From Pseudomonas sp. JAI120 (GTDB lineage: Bacteria > Pseudomonadota > Gammaproteobacteria > Pseudomonadales > Pseudomonadaceae), in assembly GCF_014207255.1 (NCBI RefSeq), contig NZ_JACHCZ010000001.1, forward strand, positions 1,541,378 through 1,605,377: a stretch of 64,000 nt of DNA, read 5' to 3'. The notes below the pieces were generated by a model. It was not told where the DNA came from and did not search any database. It saw only the letters and a list, made by a program, of their open reading frames with translations. Within the stretch, counting starts at the first letter, position 1. Each line of letters begins with the position of its first letter. The position numbers were made by a program, and so were the translations under genes. Below, in pieces: positions 9,591-17,589 of the stretch.

Positions 9591-10070
9591 ATGACTGAAC
9601 GGGCGGACATTGCCCCCAACTTGCAGCGAGTGCTGACCCTTCGCGTCGCGATAGGGCCAGGTGTGATGCTGGGCGCCAGCGTTGAAGGCCTGCGCTGCAA
9701 TTACCCGATAGTGGGCGGGGATTTCGATGGGGTCGGCATCAGCGGCCAGGTCCTGGCGGGCGGAGAAGATTGCTTTCTTTTGCGCCCGGATGGCATTGGT
9801 CAACTGGATGCCCGCTACAGCGTGAGGACCGACGAAGGCGAGGTGATCAACATCCGTAACCGCGGCGTGCTGACCATGACTGAGTACGGACGCCAGCTGG
9901 AGCGCGACGGCCAATGGCCGATTCCTGAAACGGAGTACCGCTGCACCTGCACGCCGGTGTTCCAGGTGCCCAAGGGGCGGCTGGACTGGCTCACCCGTTC
10001 AAGTTTTATCGGCCTGGTGCATTACCCGGGCGCTGACCAGGTGGTGATTCGCTGCTATCGCTTTTACTGA
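9591..10070 (+). CDS. DUF3237 family protein
   Basis: A 159-residue DUF3237 protein, recognised by the chain IVGGDFDGVGISGQVLAGGED, RPDGIGQLDARYSVRTDEGE and INIRNRGVL. The fold is a small beta-barrel of unknown function that often appears in catabolic operons. ATG 9591 follows GGAG by 8 bases, giving a 42-base gap from the binding-protein gene; co-transcription is likely. No signal peptide. Confidence 0.85.
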   Translation: MTERADIAPNLQRVLTLRVAIGPGVMLGASVEGLRCNYPIVGGDFDGVGISGQVLAGGEDCFLLRPDGIGQLDARYSVRTDEGEVINIRNRGVLTMTEYGRQLERDGQWPIPETEYRCTCTPVFQVPKGRLDWLTRSSFIGLVHYPGADQVVIRCYRFY

Positions 10071-10089
10071 GGCCCGACCCTGGAAGCTG

Positions 10090-10701
10090 TCAGGCCTGCA
10101 TGCCGTAGAACAGCAGCTCGGTGATACGCCTGACCTGGGTAGAGTGCGCGTCGATATCCGGGTGTTCCTGGTTCACCAGCCTGAACAGTTGCAGGTGCGA
10201 ATAGTCGTTCAACAGGAACGCGGCCAATTCCACATCGAGTTGCGGGCGCAGCTTGCCGGCCCGTTGCAATTCCCGCAGCAGCTCGCTGATCTCGGCCCTG
10301 AGCGCATCATTCATGGCCCGATAGCCTGCGGGCAGTTCATTGCTGCCACCGAACAGGATCAGTGGCAGCAGTTCACGCCACAGGCTGGGGTGCATGACTT
10401 CCAACGCATAGCCGGTAAGAAGGCGTTCCAGGTGGCATAGCGCCTCGACCGGATCGTCTATTTCGTGGATCCTGCTGCGGGTGTCGGTGATTGCGCGTTG
10501 ATCGGCGTGGTGCAGGATTTCCAGGATGATTTCCTGCTTGTTGCCGAAGTACTTGAACACCGTCGGCGGCGACACCCCGGCCTGGCTGGCGATCTGTTCG
10601 ATGGTGGTGTTCTGGAAACCCTGGCGCTCAAACAGCTCGATCGCGGCCTTGCTGATAGCTTGCCGGCGTTCGGCTTTCTGACGTTCACGCAGTCCGCTCA
10701 C
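10090..10701 (-). CDS. TetR-family transcriptional regulator
   Basis: A 203-residue TetR/AcrR regulator. The helix-turn-helix occupies residues 10-55 (KAAIELFERQGFQNTTIEQI and VSPPTVFKYFGNK); the rest is an all-helical ligand domain. It starts at GTG 10701 with AAGGA upstream and is convergent with the DUF3237 gene. An AT-rich motif 64 bases upstream resembles one before the serine hydrolase at 5687, so it probably represses both itself and that block. Confidence 0.88.
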   Translation of the reverse strand: MSGLRERQKAERRQAISKAAIELFERQGFQNTTIEQIASQAGVSPPTVFKYFGNKQEIILEILHHADQRAITDTRSRIHEIDDPVEALCHLERLLTGYALEVMHPSLWRELLPLILFGGSNELPAGYRAMNDALRAEISELLRELQRAGKLRPQLDVELAAFLLNDYSHLQLFRLVNQEHPDIDAHSTQVRRITELLFYGMQA

Positions 10702-11329
10702 AGGAGATCCTTGTCACGAGTAAAAAGAGGGGCGCTTATCGCCCCGGTATCGCTGCAAAATACTTAATTGAGTAAATTTTTTAAAGCACTAATTGCCAAC
10801 CATTCCGTGTGCCACTGCCGTTTGCATGAAAGCGTGGCGGGCACACTATAACGGTGAGTGCCTGTATCGGGGTTAACGTGAAAGGCTGATCAAGAATTGG
10901 GGCGTCCAATCTGATCAGCCTGCCACGTACCAACGATAAGGCTGTCGCAGCCAAGACTGTTTTCGTAAAACCCCACCAGGAGGCCATCAGTTCTAATCGG
11001 TCAGGCGTTTGTGGCTGACCATTTGGTACGAGTGAACTGAGCATTGGCTCCCTTGGAATGTCGAGCGGATCTACAACTCGACAGGAGCTCTCATTCACTC
11101 TTCTTCATCAGAGTGAAAAGTCAGCTGTTTGTACTGCACTGAACGACTGCTATTGGCCTGGGCCGATTGCTGCCTGCCACGACCGGTTGAAATCGACCCT
11201 AAGCTAACTGTCGCTTGGACGATACCTGAGCGCCTTTGTATTCCCAGCAGGAATGCAACTAATAAAATTAATTAATTTTTGTTATTGCTCTTTATGGCCT
11301 AAGTTGATTCAAGGACATGGAGAACCACC
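10702..11329. other. Gene-free stretch upstream of the methyltransferase
   Basis: It holds the operator-like motif TAATTGAGTAAATT (10765-10778) near the TetR start and, at about 11141-11215, a degraded copy of the GGCCGATTGCTGCC repeat. A minus-strand reading frame at 10781-11098 has no ribosome site or family resemblance and is discounted. The last 60 bases before 11330 are AT-rich and could hold the methyltransferase promoter. Confidence 0.5.
10765..10778. promoter_or_regulatory. Candidate TetR self-operator
   Basis: TAATTGAGTAAATT, 64 bases upstream of the TetR start, agrees at 11 of 14 positions with TTATTGACTAAAAT at 5609-5622 before the serine hydrolase. Confidence 0.45.
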
Positions 11330-12043
11330 TTGAACTCACCAATTAACTCTGCTGAAAAGTTTGATAATGCTCGGGCTAGTGAATATGGACGACAGAGCCG
11401 TATCGCACTGGCAGGTTATGACGCTTGTCAGGACTTGGTGGCGTGCATGCTCGCGGCAAGTCTTGGAAATATTCGCACGGCAAAAATACTGGTAGTCGGC
11501 GCTGGCGGTACGGCGCAGGAGATCATCGCGATGGCCAGGCTTGAGCCGGGCTGGCGCTTCACCGCCGTTGATCCATCTGAATCGATGCTGGAAACCGCGA
11601 AACAGCAGTTAGTCGTCAACAATATGCTTGAAAGAACGGACGTGCACCTTGGGCACGTTGAAGACTTGGCCGCAGATGAGTCCTACGACGCAGCCACTTT
11701 GATCGGTGTACTCCATCATCTCGATGGGGATGATGCCAAGGGAGAGATTCTGCGATCCATTCAGGCTCGTCTGAAACCGGGGGCTCCGCTGATTGTCGCC
11801 GGCAACCAATATGCCTATGCCAGCCAGCCGTTGCTCCTCGCCGCCTGGGGGCAACGTTGGCGGCAGCACGGAGCCAGTCCGGATGAAGTGAAAGTCAAAC
11901 TTGGGAAAATTCTTCAAGGCGCTGACCCTCCACATTCTGAGGCGGCTGTTCAGAAGCTTTTGCATGATGCGGGGTTTGGGGACGCTACCCGTTTTTTCAG
12001 CAGTCTGTTCTGGGGTGCCTGGTTAACGTGTAAAACGGTCTGA
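11330..12043 (+). CDS. Class I SAM-dependent methyltransferase
   Basis: A 237-residue methyltransferase. Motif I is ILVVGAGGTAQEI (about residues 53-65), followed by AVDPSESML at the end of strand 2 and GVLHHLDGDD at motif IV, as in UbiE/CmoA-like small-molecule enzymes. The start is TTG 11330, supported by GGAG 8 bases upstream; an ATG 13 bases earlier is in another frame and stops at once. It stands alone between repeats, so the context does not point to a substrate. Confidence 0.85.
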   Translation: MNSPINSAEKFDNARASEYGRQSRIALAGYDACQDLVACMLAASLGNIRTAKILVVGAGGTAQEIIAMARLEPGWRFTAVDPSESMLETAKQQLVVNNMLERTDVHLGHVEDLAADESYDAATLIGVLHHLDGDDAKGEILRSIQARLKPGAPLIVAGNQYAYASQPLLLAAWGQRWRQHGASPDEVKVKLGKILQGADPPHSEAAVQKLLHDAGFGDATRFFSSLFWGAWLTCKTV

Positions 12044-12058
12044 ACGGCGAGCTGAGTG

Positions 12059-12113
12059 GCAGCTCTGGGTCGATTGCTGCCGTTCATGACAGGCAACAAT
12101 CAGCCAAGCGCTC
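12059..12113. repeat. Copy of the GGCCGATTGCTGCC palindromic repeat, degraded
   Basis: Reads GGGTCGATTGCTGCC, a short spacer, then GGCAACAATCAGCC: an imperfect stem-loop just after the methyltransferase stop. Related copies lie at 15904, 29421 and 35833. Confidence 0.6.
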
Positions 12114-12195
12114 AAGATATCGTCCGGTAAACATCAAAAAACCAGTGTGATCGCGAGGAGGCCAGCGCTTCCATTGATGTTGGCTGACGCTATGC

Positions 12196-12220
12196 CATCG
12201 CGAGCAGGCTCGCTCCCACA
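12196..12220. repeat. REP-like element
   Basis: ATCGCGAGCAGGCTCGCTCC followed by CACA is the reverse complement of the REP core common in P. fluorescens-group intergenic regions (TGTGGGAGCGAGCCTGCTCG type). A second, weaker copy may lie at about 12151-12175. The rest of the 12044-12444 gap shows no gene. Confidence 0.75.
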
Positions 12221-12444
12221 GGGGAATTGGTGTTTGGGGAATTGCGCCCCGTCAGGGACCGCGCCGATATGGGCGCGGCATTTTCCTGCTTTTCACCCAT
12301 TGCCGGCGTCGATAATCACCATCGCGCCAATGAAGTTCTAATACAAAATCCTCGGCGTAGCATCTTGTCGATGCTCGTCTGCGGTAGCCGAGGGTGGGTT
12401 TCAGCGTGTTAGCGTCTGATCAACTGCCTGAACGCCCCGTAACC

Positions 12445-13365
12445 TCATATGAGTGCTGAGCCGCGTGTACATTCGAGGTTTTCACCTAAGCCACGGATCA
12501 TCTCCATCAATGCCTTCACCCGCAGCGGCAAATTTCCGGCCGGGTACACCGCGTGCATCTGTGGGCTCTCACCGCTGCTGGAGGTGAGCTTGTACTCAGG
12601 ACAAACCCGGAGCAAGCGCCCCGCTTCCACTTCGGGCTCCGCCATCCAATCCGCCAAGCGGGCGATCCCGACGCCCGCCAAGGCTGCCTGGAATACCGCC
12701 AGACCGGAGCTGAAACGAAATTTTGGATGAACCCGAAAGCTGATGGCCTGCTCCTCACTGCGAAAATTCCATTCCTTGAGAATCCGCGGCGCCGTATGCA
12801 GGATCAGCGAATGCGACTCCAGTGCCTCGATGGAATCGGGCATGCCGTTGCGCTCCAGGTAGCCGGGGCTGGCATACAGGTAACGTGAGTAACTCCAGAG
12901 CGCAAAGCCGATCAAGTCGCTGGATTGTGGAAACGCGCCGCGAATCGAGAAGTCCAGCTTGCTCTTGGCCGGGTCGATGATCTCATCGGTGAAAATCACG
13001 TCGATGTTAACGTCTGGATAGCGCTCGCAGTATTGCGCGATCAACCGGGGCAATACCCCGTGTCCGAGAAGCTCGGGGGCGGAAAAACGGATCCAGCCGG
13101 AGGCCAGGCCGCTGAGACCGGCCAGGTCTTCATCCACCTCACGTTGCAGGTCGAGCATTTTGTACGCGTGGGGCAATAAGCATTCACCCGCTTCGGTCAA
13201 GCTCACGGCATTGGACGAGCGATTGAACAACTTAAGCCCCACACTTTCCTCCAGGGCTTGAACGGCGCGGGTCAGTGCGCTGGGGGAGCGTCCCAGCGTC
13301 CGTGCCGCGGCGACGAAGCTGCGCTTGCGAGCCACGGTCGCGAAGGCTTCAAGTTCCCCCAACAT
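12445..13365 (-). CDS. LysR-family regulator divergent from the oxygenase operon
   Basis: A 306-residue LysR-type regulator: helix-turn-helix in residues 1-60 (LGELEAFATVARKRSFVAAA, LFNRSSNAVSLTEAG) and an effector domain of usual size. I start at ATG 13365; an in-frame extension to 13482 would run into the promoter region and overlap the oxygenase coding region. It diverges from the oxygenase/TSUP/YbaK operon starting at 13487, 121 bases away, and is its probable regulator, perhaps sensing the amino-acid substrate or product. Confidence 0.9.
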   Translation of the reverse strand: MLGELEAFATVARKRSFVAAARTLGRSPSALTRAVQALEESVGLKLFNRSSNAVSLTEAGECLLPHAYKMLDLQREVDEDLAGLSGLASGWIRFSAPELLGHGVLPRLIAQYCERYPDVNIDVIFTDEIIDPAKSKLDFSIRGAFPQSSDLIGFALWSYSRYLYASPGYLERNGMPDSIEALESHSLILHTAPRILKEWNFRSEEQAISFRVHPKFRFSSGLAVFQAALAGVGIARLADWMAEPEVEAGRLLRVCPEYKLTSSSGESPQMHAVYPAGNLPLRVKALMEMIRGLGENLECTRGSALI

Positions 13366-13486
13366 ATTCAATGCCACTCTCCACCTCATTGCATTTTTCA
13401 CAACGCGGCATTGCAACACAAAAAAGGCTCTTCCGTTAACCTTCCCGCTCAACCCAGAAGGATGGGGCAAACAGGAGCGCAAGGAC

Positions 13487-14572
13487 GTGTCGAAGCTGGA
13501 TGAAGTAATCGGGAAAGCCGCAGCTTGTGCTGATGAAGTAATGCATGAATGGCTGGAAAAAAAATCAGTGACTTCGACCCGACGGGAGATACCGCAAATT
13601 CATCTGTCGCTCGAAGAACAACGCACACTTCAGGCTGGTCTGGCATCGCTGGACGTGACCGATAGCGCCTCGGGTATCCGCCACATGCCGATCCTGGGGC
13701 GTTTGCTGGAAAGTGTCCTGTGCACCGAGAAAATCCAGCAGCTACGCAATTTTCCACAGGCCCGTGAAGTGGCGATGATCGTCAGGGGGCTGCCGCTGGA
13801 CCCGCAACTGCCCGCCACGCCCTATGACCTGGAGCCGGGTATCGAGAACTTGTCGATTCTGGCCGGGGCTATTTTGTCCGTGCTGCAAACTCTGCAAACC
13901 CGTCCGCTGGCGTACGAGGGTGAAAGCAACGACACAGTGTTCCGTCACGTATCGCCCAAGCACAAGCGAGAGACCGAAAAGAGCTCCTATGGCTCGCGCG
14001 CGGATTTGGACATGCATGTCGACAACCCTCACCTGCCTTTGACCTGCGAACCGGTCTCGCAGTTGTCGGCCTGTCCGGAGTACCTGTCCCTGACCGGCCT
14101 GCGCTGCGAGCTCGACGTGCCGACGCGCATCGTCGCCATTGACGAGGTGCTGGCCATCCTGCCGGCCTACGTCGAAGAAGAATTGTCACGACCGAACTTC
14201 ACCGTTCGCCGACCGGCCTCCTTCGGCAAACAGGGGAATGTGCTGGAAAATGTCCCCTTGCTGTACAGAAGCGCAACCGATGGCCTTTATTGCCGCTACA
14301 ACAAAGCGAGTGTCGAAGCGACCTGCGCCAATGCGCAGTTTGCCCTCCAACTGTTCGCCGCCGCCGCCAATCATCCCGATGTCGTGCACCCCGTAATGCT
14401 GCAACCAGGGGACATGCTGATCTTCAAGAACCAGCAAACCCTGCATGCCCGGGATGGTTTTACACCCCGCTACGACGGCCGTGATCGCTGGATGTTGCGT
14501 GTCTTCGGGGTCAATGATCCGGCACGCGTGTTACCGCTGGACCCTCATCAACCCTACATAGTCAGAGCCTGA
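13487..14572 (+). CDS. Fe(II)/2-oxoglutarate oxygenase, clavaminate-synthase-like
   Basis: A 361-residue non-haem iron oxygenase. The facial triad is visible: H177-x-D179 (in LDMHVDNPHLP) and distal H320 (QQTLHARDGF), with R338 (RWMLRVF) placed to bind 2-oxoglutarate. The layout after the HxD motif, and the segment SACPEYLSLTGLRCEL, resemble the AsnO/VioC group, which hydroxylates free amino acids at carbon 3; the TauD group is the wider alternative. The start is GTG 13487 with GGAG 9 bases upstream. The TSUP transporter starts 4 bases after the stop and a YbaK-like gene follows, so a hydroxylated amino acid is a plausible product (inference). Confidence 0.8.
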   Translation: MSKLDEVIGKAAACADEVMHEWLEKKSVTSTRREIPQIHLSLEEQRTLQAGLASLDVTDSASGIRHMPILGRLLESVLCTEKIQQLRNFPQAREVAMIVRGLPLDPQLPATPYDLEPGIENLSILAGAILSVLQTLQTRPLAYEGESNDTVFRHVSPKHKRETEKSSYGSRADLDMHVDNPHLPLTCEPVSQLSACPEYLSLTGLRCELDVPTRIVAIDEVLAILPAYVEEELSRPNFTVRRPASFGKQGNVLENVPLLYRSATDGLYCRYNKASVEATCANAQFALQLFAAAANHPDVVHPVMLQPGDMLIFKNQQTLHARDGFTPRYDGRDRWMLRVFGVNDPARVLPLDPHQPYIVRA

Positions 14573-14576
14573 TTTC

Positions 14577-15335
14577 ATGGTCGACATTGTCATCCTTTGC
14601 GTGTTCGCCTTCGCCGCCGGCCTGATCGATGCGGCGGTGGGCGGCGGCGGACTGATCCAGATTCCCGCGCTGTTCAACGTGCTACCCACCGCTCAACCGG
14701 CGGCGCTGCTAGGTACCAATAAGGTCGCGGCCGCCTGCGGCACCGCATTCGCGGCCCGGTCCTTCGTGCGCAAGGTGGTGATCGACTGGGGTCTTGTGAT
14801 CCCCGCCGCCTGCGCGGCCTTTGTCATGGCCTTCTTCGGAGCCGCCACGGTGTCGTTCGTACCCCAGTCGATGATCCGGCCGGCGGTGCTGGTGTTGATT
14901 GTACTGATGGCGATCTACACCTTCTGGAAAAAAGATTTCGGCGCCCTGCACAAACCCATGCGCATCGGCACCAAGGAAAAACTGCTGGCGATCGTCATCG
15001 GCGGCGCCATCGGTTTCTACGATGGTTTGTTCGGTCCCGGCACTGGCAGCTTCCTGATCTTCCTGTTTATCCGCTGCTTCGCCTTCGACTTTCTTCATGC
15101 CTCGGCATCGGCCAAGCTAGTGAACATCGCGACCAACGTAGCGGCACTGATATTCTTCATTCCCACGGGTAACGTGCTCTACCTGATCGCAATCCCCATG
15201 GCGGCATTCAACATCCTGGGCGCGCTCACGGGCACCTGGCTGGCGGTTCATAAAGGCGTGCCCTTTGTCCGGGCTCTATTCCTGGTGTTACTGGTGATTC
15301 TGATCAGCAAACTGTCCTACGACCTGTTCCTGTAA
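14577..15335 (+). CDS. TSUP-family membrane transporter (TauE/SafE type)
   Basis: A 252-residue integral membrane protein of the TauE/SafE (DUF81) family with about eight hydrophobic helices. The two repeated family motifs are present: AAVGGGGLIQIP near residue 20 and FYDGLFGPGTGSF near 145. Characterised relatives move sulfite, sulfoacetate, taurine-derived or other organic anions, usually outward. It is translationally close to the oxygenase (4-base gap) and precedes the YbaK gene by 16 bases, so it probably exports or imports the compound handled by that enzyme. Confidence 0.88.
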   Translation: MVDIVILCVFAFAAGLIDAAVGGGGLIQIPALFNVLPTAQPAALLGTNKVAAACGTAFAARSFVRKVVIDWGLVIPAACAAFVMAFFGAATVSFVPQSMIRPAVLVLIVLMAIYTFWKKDFGALHKPMRIGTKEKLLAIVIGGAIGFYDGLFGPGTGSFLIFLFIRCFAFDFLHASASAKLVNIATNVAALIFFIPTGNVLYLIAIPMAAFNILGALTGTWLAVHKGVPFVRALFLVLLVILISKLSYDLFL

Positions 15336-15351
15336 ACCAGAGGAAAACTAC

Positions 15352-15831
15352 ATGCATCCCATGTTCGATCGCCTCGTGGCCCTACTCGATGCCCACTCAG
15401 CCTCCTACCGGGTGTTGATGCACGACGCCGAGGGCCAGTCTGCGCGCGTTGCCGAAATCCGTGGCACCGAGCCCGGCCAAGGCGCGAAGGCCATGCTTTG
15501 CGCCCTCAAGGGTCAGGCCGGACCCTATGCACTGGTGATACTGCCGGGCGACCAGAAGCTGGACATGAAGAAAGTCGGAGCGGCCCTGGGCGGGAAAAAG
15601 GCCGAGCTGGTGAAGGCCGAAACCGCCATGGAACTGACCGGGTGCCGGATCGGCGCCATCCCTCCTTTTGTTTTCGATGAGCGGATTCAATTGATCGTCG
15701 ATCCAGCCTTGACCACAGGCTACGCCGAAATAGCCTTCAACGCGGGGCGGCTGGATGCGTCGATGGTGCTCGATACGCAGGATTATCTGGCGATTGCCAT
15801 GCCTCGATTGCTGGATATCAGCCAGGCCTGA
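15352..15831 (+). CDS. YbaK/aminoacyl-tRNA deacylase-like protein
   Basis: A 159-residue stand-alone YbaK/ProX-type editing domain. These proteins hydrolyse wrongly charged aminoacyl-tRNA (Cys-, Ala- or other amino acids on tRNAPro and similar). The key lysine is at position 46 in GQGAKAML, the same position as the catalytic Lys in E. coli YbaK; PGDQKLDMKKVGAALG and the GAIPPF loop follow as in the family. AGAGGA lies just before the ATG. Third gene of the oxygenase operon; it could clear tRNAs charged with the hydroxylated product (inference). Confidence 0.85.
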   Translation: MHPMFDRLVALLDAHSASYRVLMHDAEGQSARVAEIRGTEPGQGAKAMLCALKGQAGPYALVILPGDQKLDMKKVGAALGGKKAELVKAETAMELTGCRIGAIPPFVFDERIQLIVDPALTTGYAEIAFNAGRLDASMVLDTQDYLAIAMPRLLDISQA

Positions 15832-15903
15832 GCAGACGTTTTCACTAGACAATGTCTACCGGGCTGACCGGTTACTACGGGTAGAAAGCGATAGACCTCG
15901 AGA

Positions 15904-15961
15904 GTCCGCTTTTGGCCGATTTCTGCCTGTCGCGAAGGGCCGCAATCGCCCAAAAGTGGAC
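15904..15961. repeat. GGCCGATT palindromic repeat, well-kept copy
   Basis: GTCCGCTTTTGGCCGATTTC leads into CTGCC, a short loop with CGCGAAGGG, then CGCAATCGCCCAAAAGTGGAC. Both ends mirror each other, forming a stem of about 25 bases. Copies of the same unit lie at 29421 and 35833, and its ends recur as termini of the larger elements at 32938 and 37091. Confidence 0.75.
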
Positions 15962-16115
15962 GGCCACAAATAAAAAAAGCGCTATCGTCAGACACCTCAC
16001 GATTGTGTTCGGACTTAAGAAAAGTCTTTCCCTGATCCGCGCCTGTTTGCGCAAAACCCTCAAGCCTAAAGTTCGTCCTGCCAGCAACATCACACTTACT
16101 TTAGGAAATCTCATT

Positions 16116-16367
16116 ATGAAAACGGCAATGATCATCGTCGCACTCTTGGGCTTCAGCTCTGTGGTAGCGGCACAGGACGGTACTGCAAAGACTAAACCTG
16201 TTGAGCAATATGGATACGGCACCCACCTTGATGTCGCGAAGGTCATCTCTGAAGACCCGGTGCCGGATGTTTGCGCAGTCGTGCCGACGCACATGACCTA
16301 CCAGGATTCACAAGGCAAACAGCACGTACTGGCCTATAGCGTCATGGGCCGTTGCAGCCAGGGATAA
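16116..16367 (+). CDS. DUF2790 small secreted protein
   Basis: An 83-residue protein with a signal peptide (MKTAMIIVALLGFSSVVAA) and the DUF2790 core: YGYGTHLDVAKVISEDPVPDVCAVVPTHMTY and HVLAYSVMGRC, with two conserved cysteines that may pair. The family is almost confined to Pseudomonas, and many members are periplasmic and metal- or stress-responsive; the role is unknown. AGGA lies 9 bases before ATG 16116. An upstream in-frame extension to 15912 has no support. Confidence 0.88.
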   Translation: MKTAMIIVALLGFSSVVAAQDGTAKTKPVEQYGYGTHLDVAKVISEDPVPDVCAVVPTHMTYQDSQGKQHVLAYSVMGRCSQG

Positions 16368-16441
16368 GCAACCTGTTCGCCAATCATTGCGCCTCGAAGC
16401 GTGTTCATCGAGGCACAAATACCTTTTTGCCCTGCGGCATT

Positions 16442-17368
16442 TCAATCGATAAGTTCTTTGGCCGTGGCCGCCAGTTGACTGCCAACCCGATCTTTCAGCG
16501 CTTCAATAAACCGGGTGATTTTTGCATCGACAAACTGCCGGGAGGTATAGACGGCGTACACGTTGCGCTCATAGGTATGGTAGTCAGGCAAAATCCGCAC
16601 GAGCTTGCCGGAACGCAAATCGTCGACGGCCGTGAACCCGGCCAGCAAGCCAATCCCCGCCCCCTCTCGAATGGCATGTGCCATCGCATCCATATCGTTG
16701 ACGCTGAAACTTGGCCCTGTCGGGACAAATGTCGCGTCCCCTGCCTTGCTCTTCAGCTGCCACTCATCCCGCACATAGTCAACGGTACCCAATAGCAGAC
16801 ACTGGTGATCGCGCAGATCTTCAGGCGTCTCGGGGGCCGCATTCCGAGCCAGGTAGTCTGGCGACGCCACCAGCACACAATGGCTGACACCGATCTTTTG
16901 GCTGACATACGCCGAATCGGGTAACGCTCGGGCGATCAGAATCGAGACGTCCAGTTGGTCTTCCAACAGGTTAGGCATGCGTTGCGAGAGCAATAAATCC
17001 ACGGTCACTTCCGGGAATTGCTGGCGGTATTCCAGCACGGCCCCGGTGACCAGATGCCGGGCCAGTCCGGGGACGCAATGCACCCTCAGTGTTCCCCGAG
17101 GCTCCAGCGCGGCATTGCTGGCTTCGGCTTCGGCACTCTCCAGATCAGCCAGAATTTTCGTGCAGCGCTCATAGAACCGTCGCCCCGCATCGGTGACCGA
17201 GAGGCGTCGGGTCGAGCGTTGCAACAGGCGCGCATCGAGCACGTTTTCAAGCGCGGAGACAGCACGCGATACGTTACCGACCGTTGAGTCCAGATGATTG
17301 GCCACGGCCGTGAAACTGCCCATCTCGACAACCTTTATGTACACCGACATGTTCGAAAGCTTATCCAT
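16442..17368 (-). CDS. LysR-family regulator divergent from the aldehyde dehydrogenase
   Basis: A 308-residue LysR-type regulator of the CrgA/AaeR-like subgroup (N-terminus MDKLSNMSVYIKVVEMGSFT, wing RLLQRSTRRLSVTDAG). The ATG at 17368 has AGGAAGG 6 bases upstream. The gene diverges from the aldehyde dehydrogenase at 17590 across a 221-base region, so it probably controls that gene and the downstream quinone oxidoreductase. Confidence 0.9.
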   Translation of the reverse strand: MDKLSNMSVYIKVVEMGSFTAVANHLDSTVGNVSRAVSALENVLDARLLQRSTRRLSVTDAGRRFYERCTKILADLESAEAEASNAALEPRGTLRVHCVPGLARHLVTGAVLEYRQQFPEVTVDLLLSQRMPNLLEDQLDVSILIARALPDSAYVSQKIGVSHCVLVASPDYLARNAAPETPEDLRDHQCLLLGTVDYVRDEWQLKSKAGDATFVPTGPSFSVNDMDAMAHAIREGAGIGLLAGFTAVDDLRSGKLVRILPDYHTYERNVYAVYTSRQFVDAKITRFIEALKDRVGSQLAATAKELID

Positions 17369-17589
17369 CGCGACCTTCCTGTAGATCTGATGCTCACCCG
17401 TGATAACGCGCATTTTTTCCGGATGCTACACGTTCGGCCCGCGGCTCGATATTACCTCTGGCGACAACAATGATTCCCTTTGGCCCGTCTAAATCAATGG
17501 CCCCTCCTTCCATAGACTGGGTTGCACAGGCCGCCTGAACAGGCGCCGGGTTTCATCTGAATCTCCGACAACCAACTGAAGGGCACATC

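Noticed and set aside
10781..11098. A 105-codon minus-strand frame
   Set aside because: No ribosome site, no family and unusual composition; treated as non-coding.
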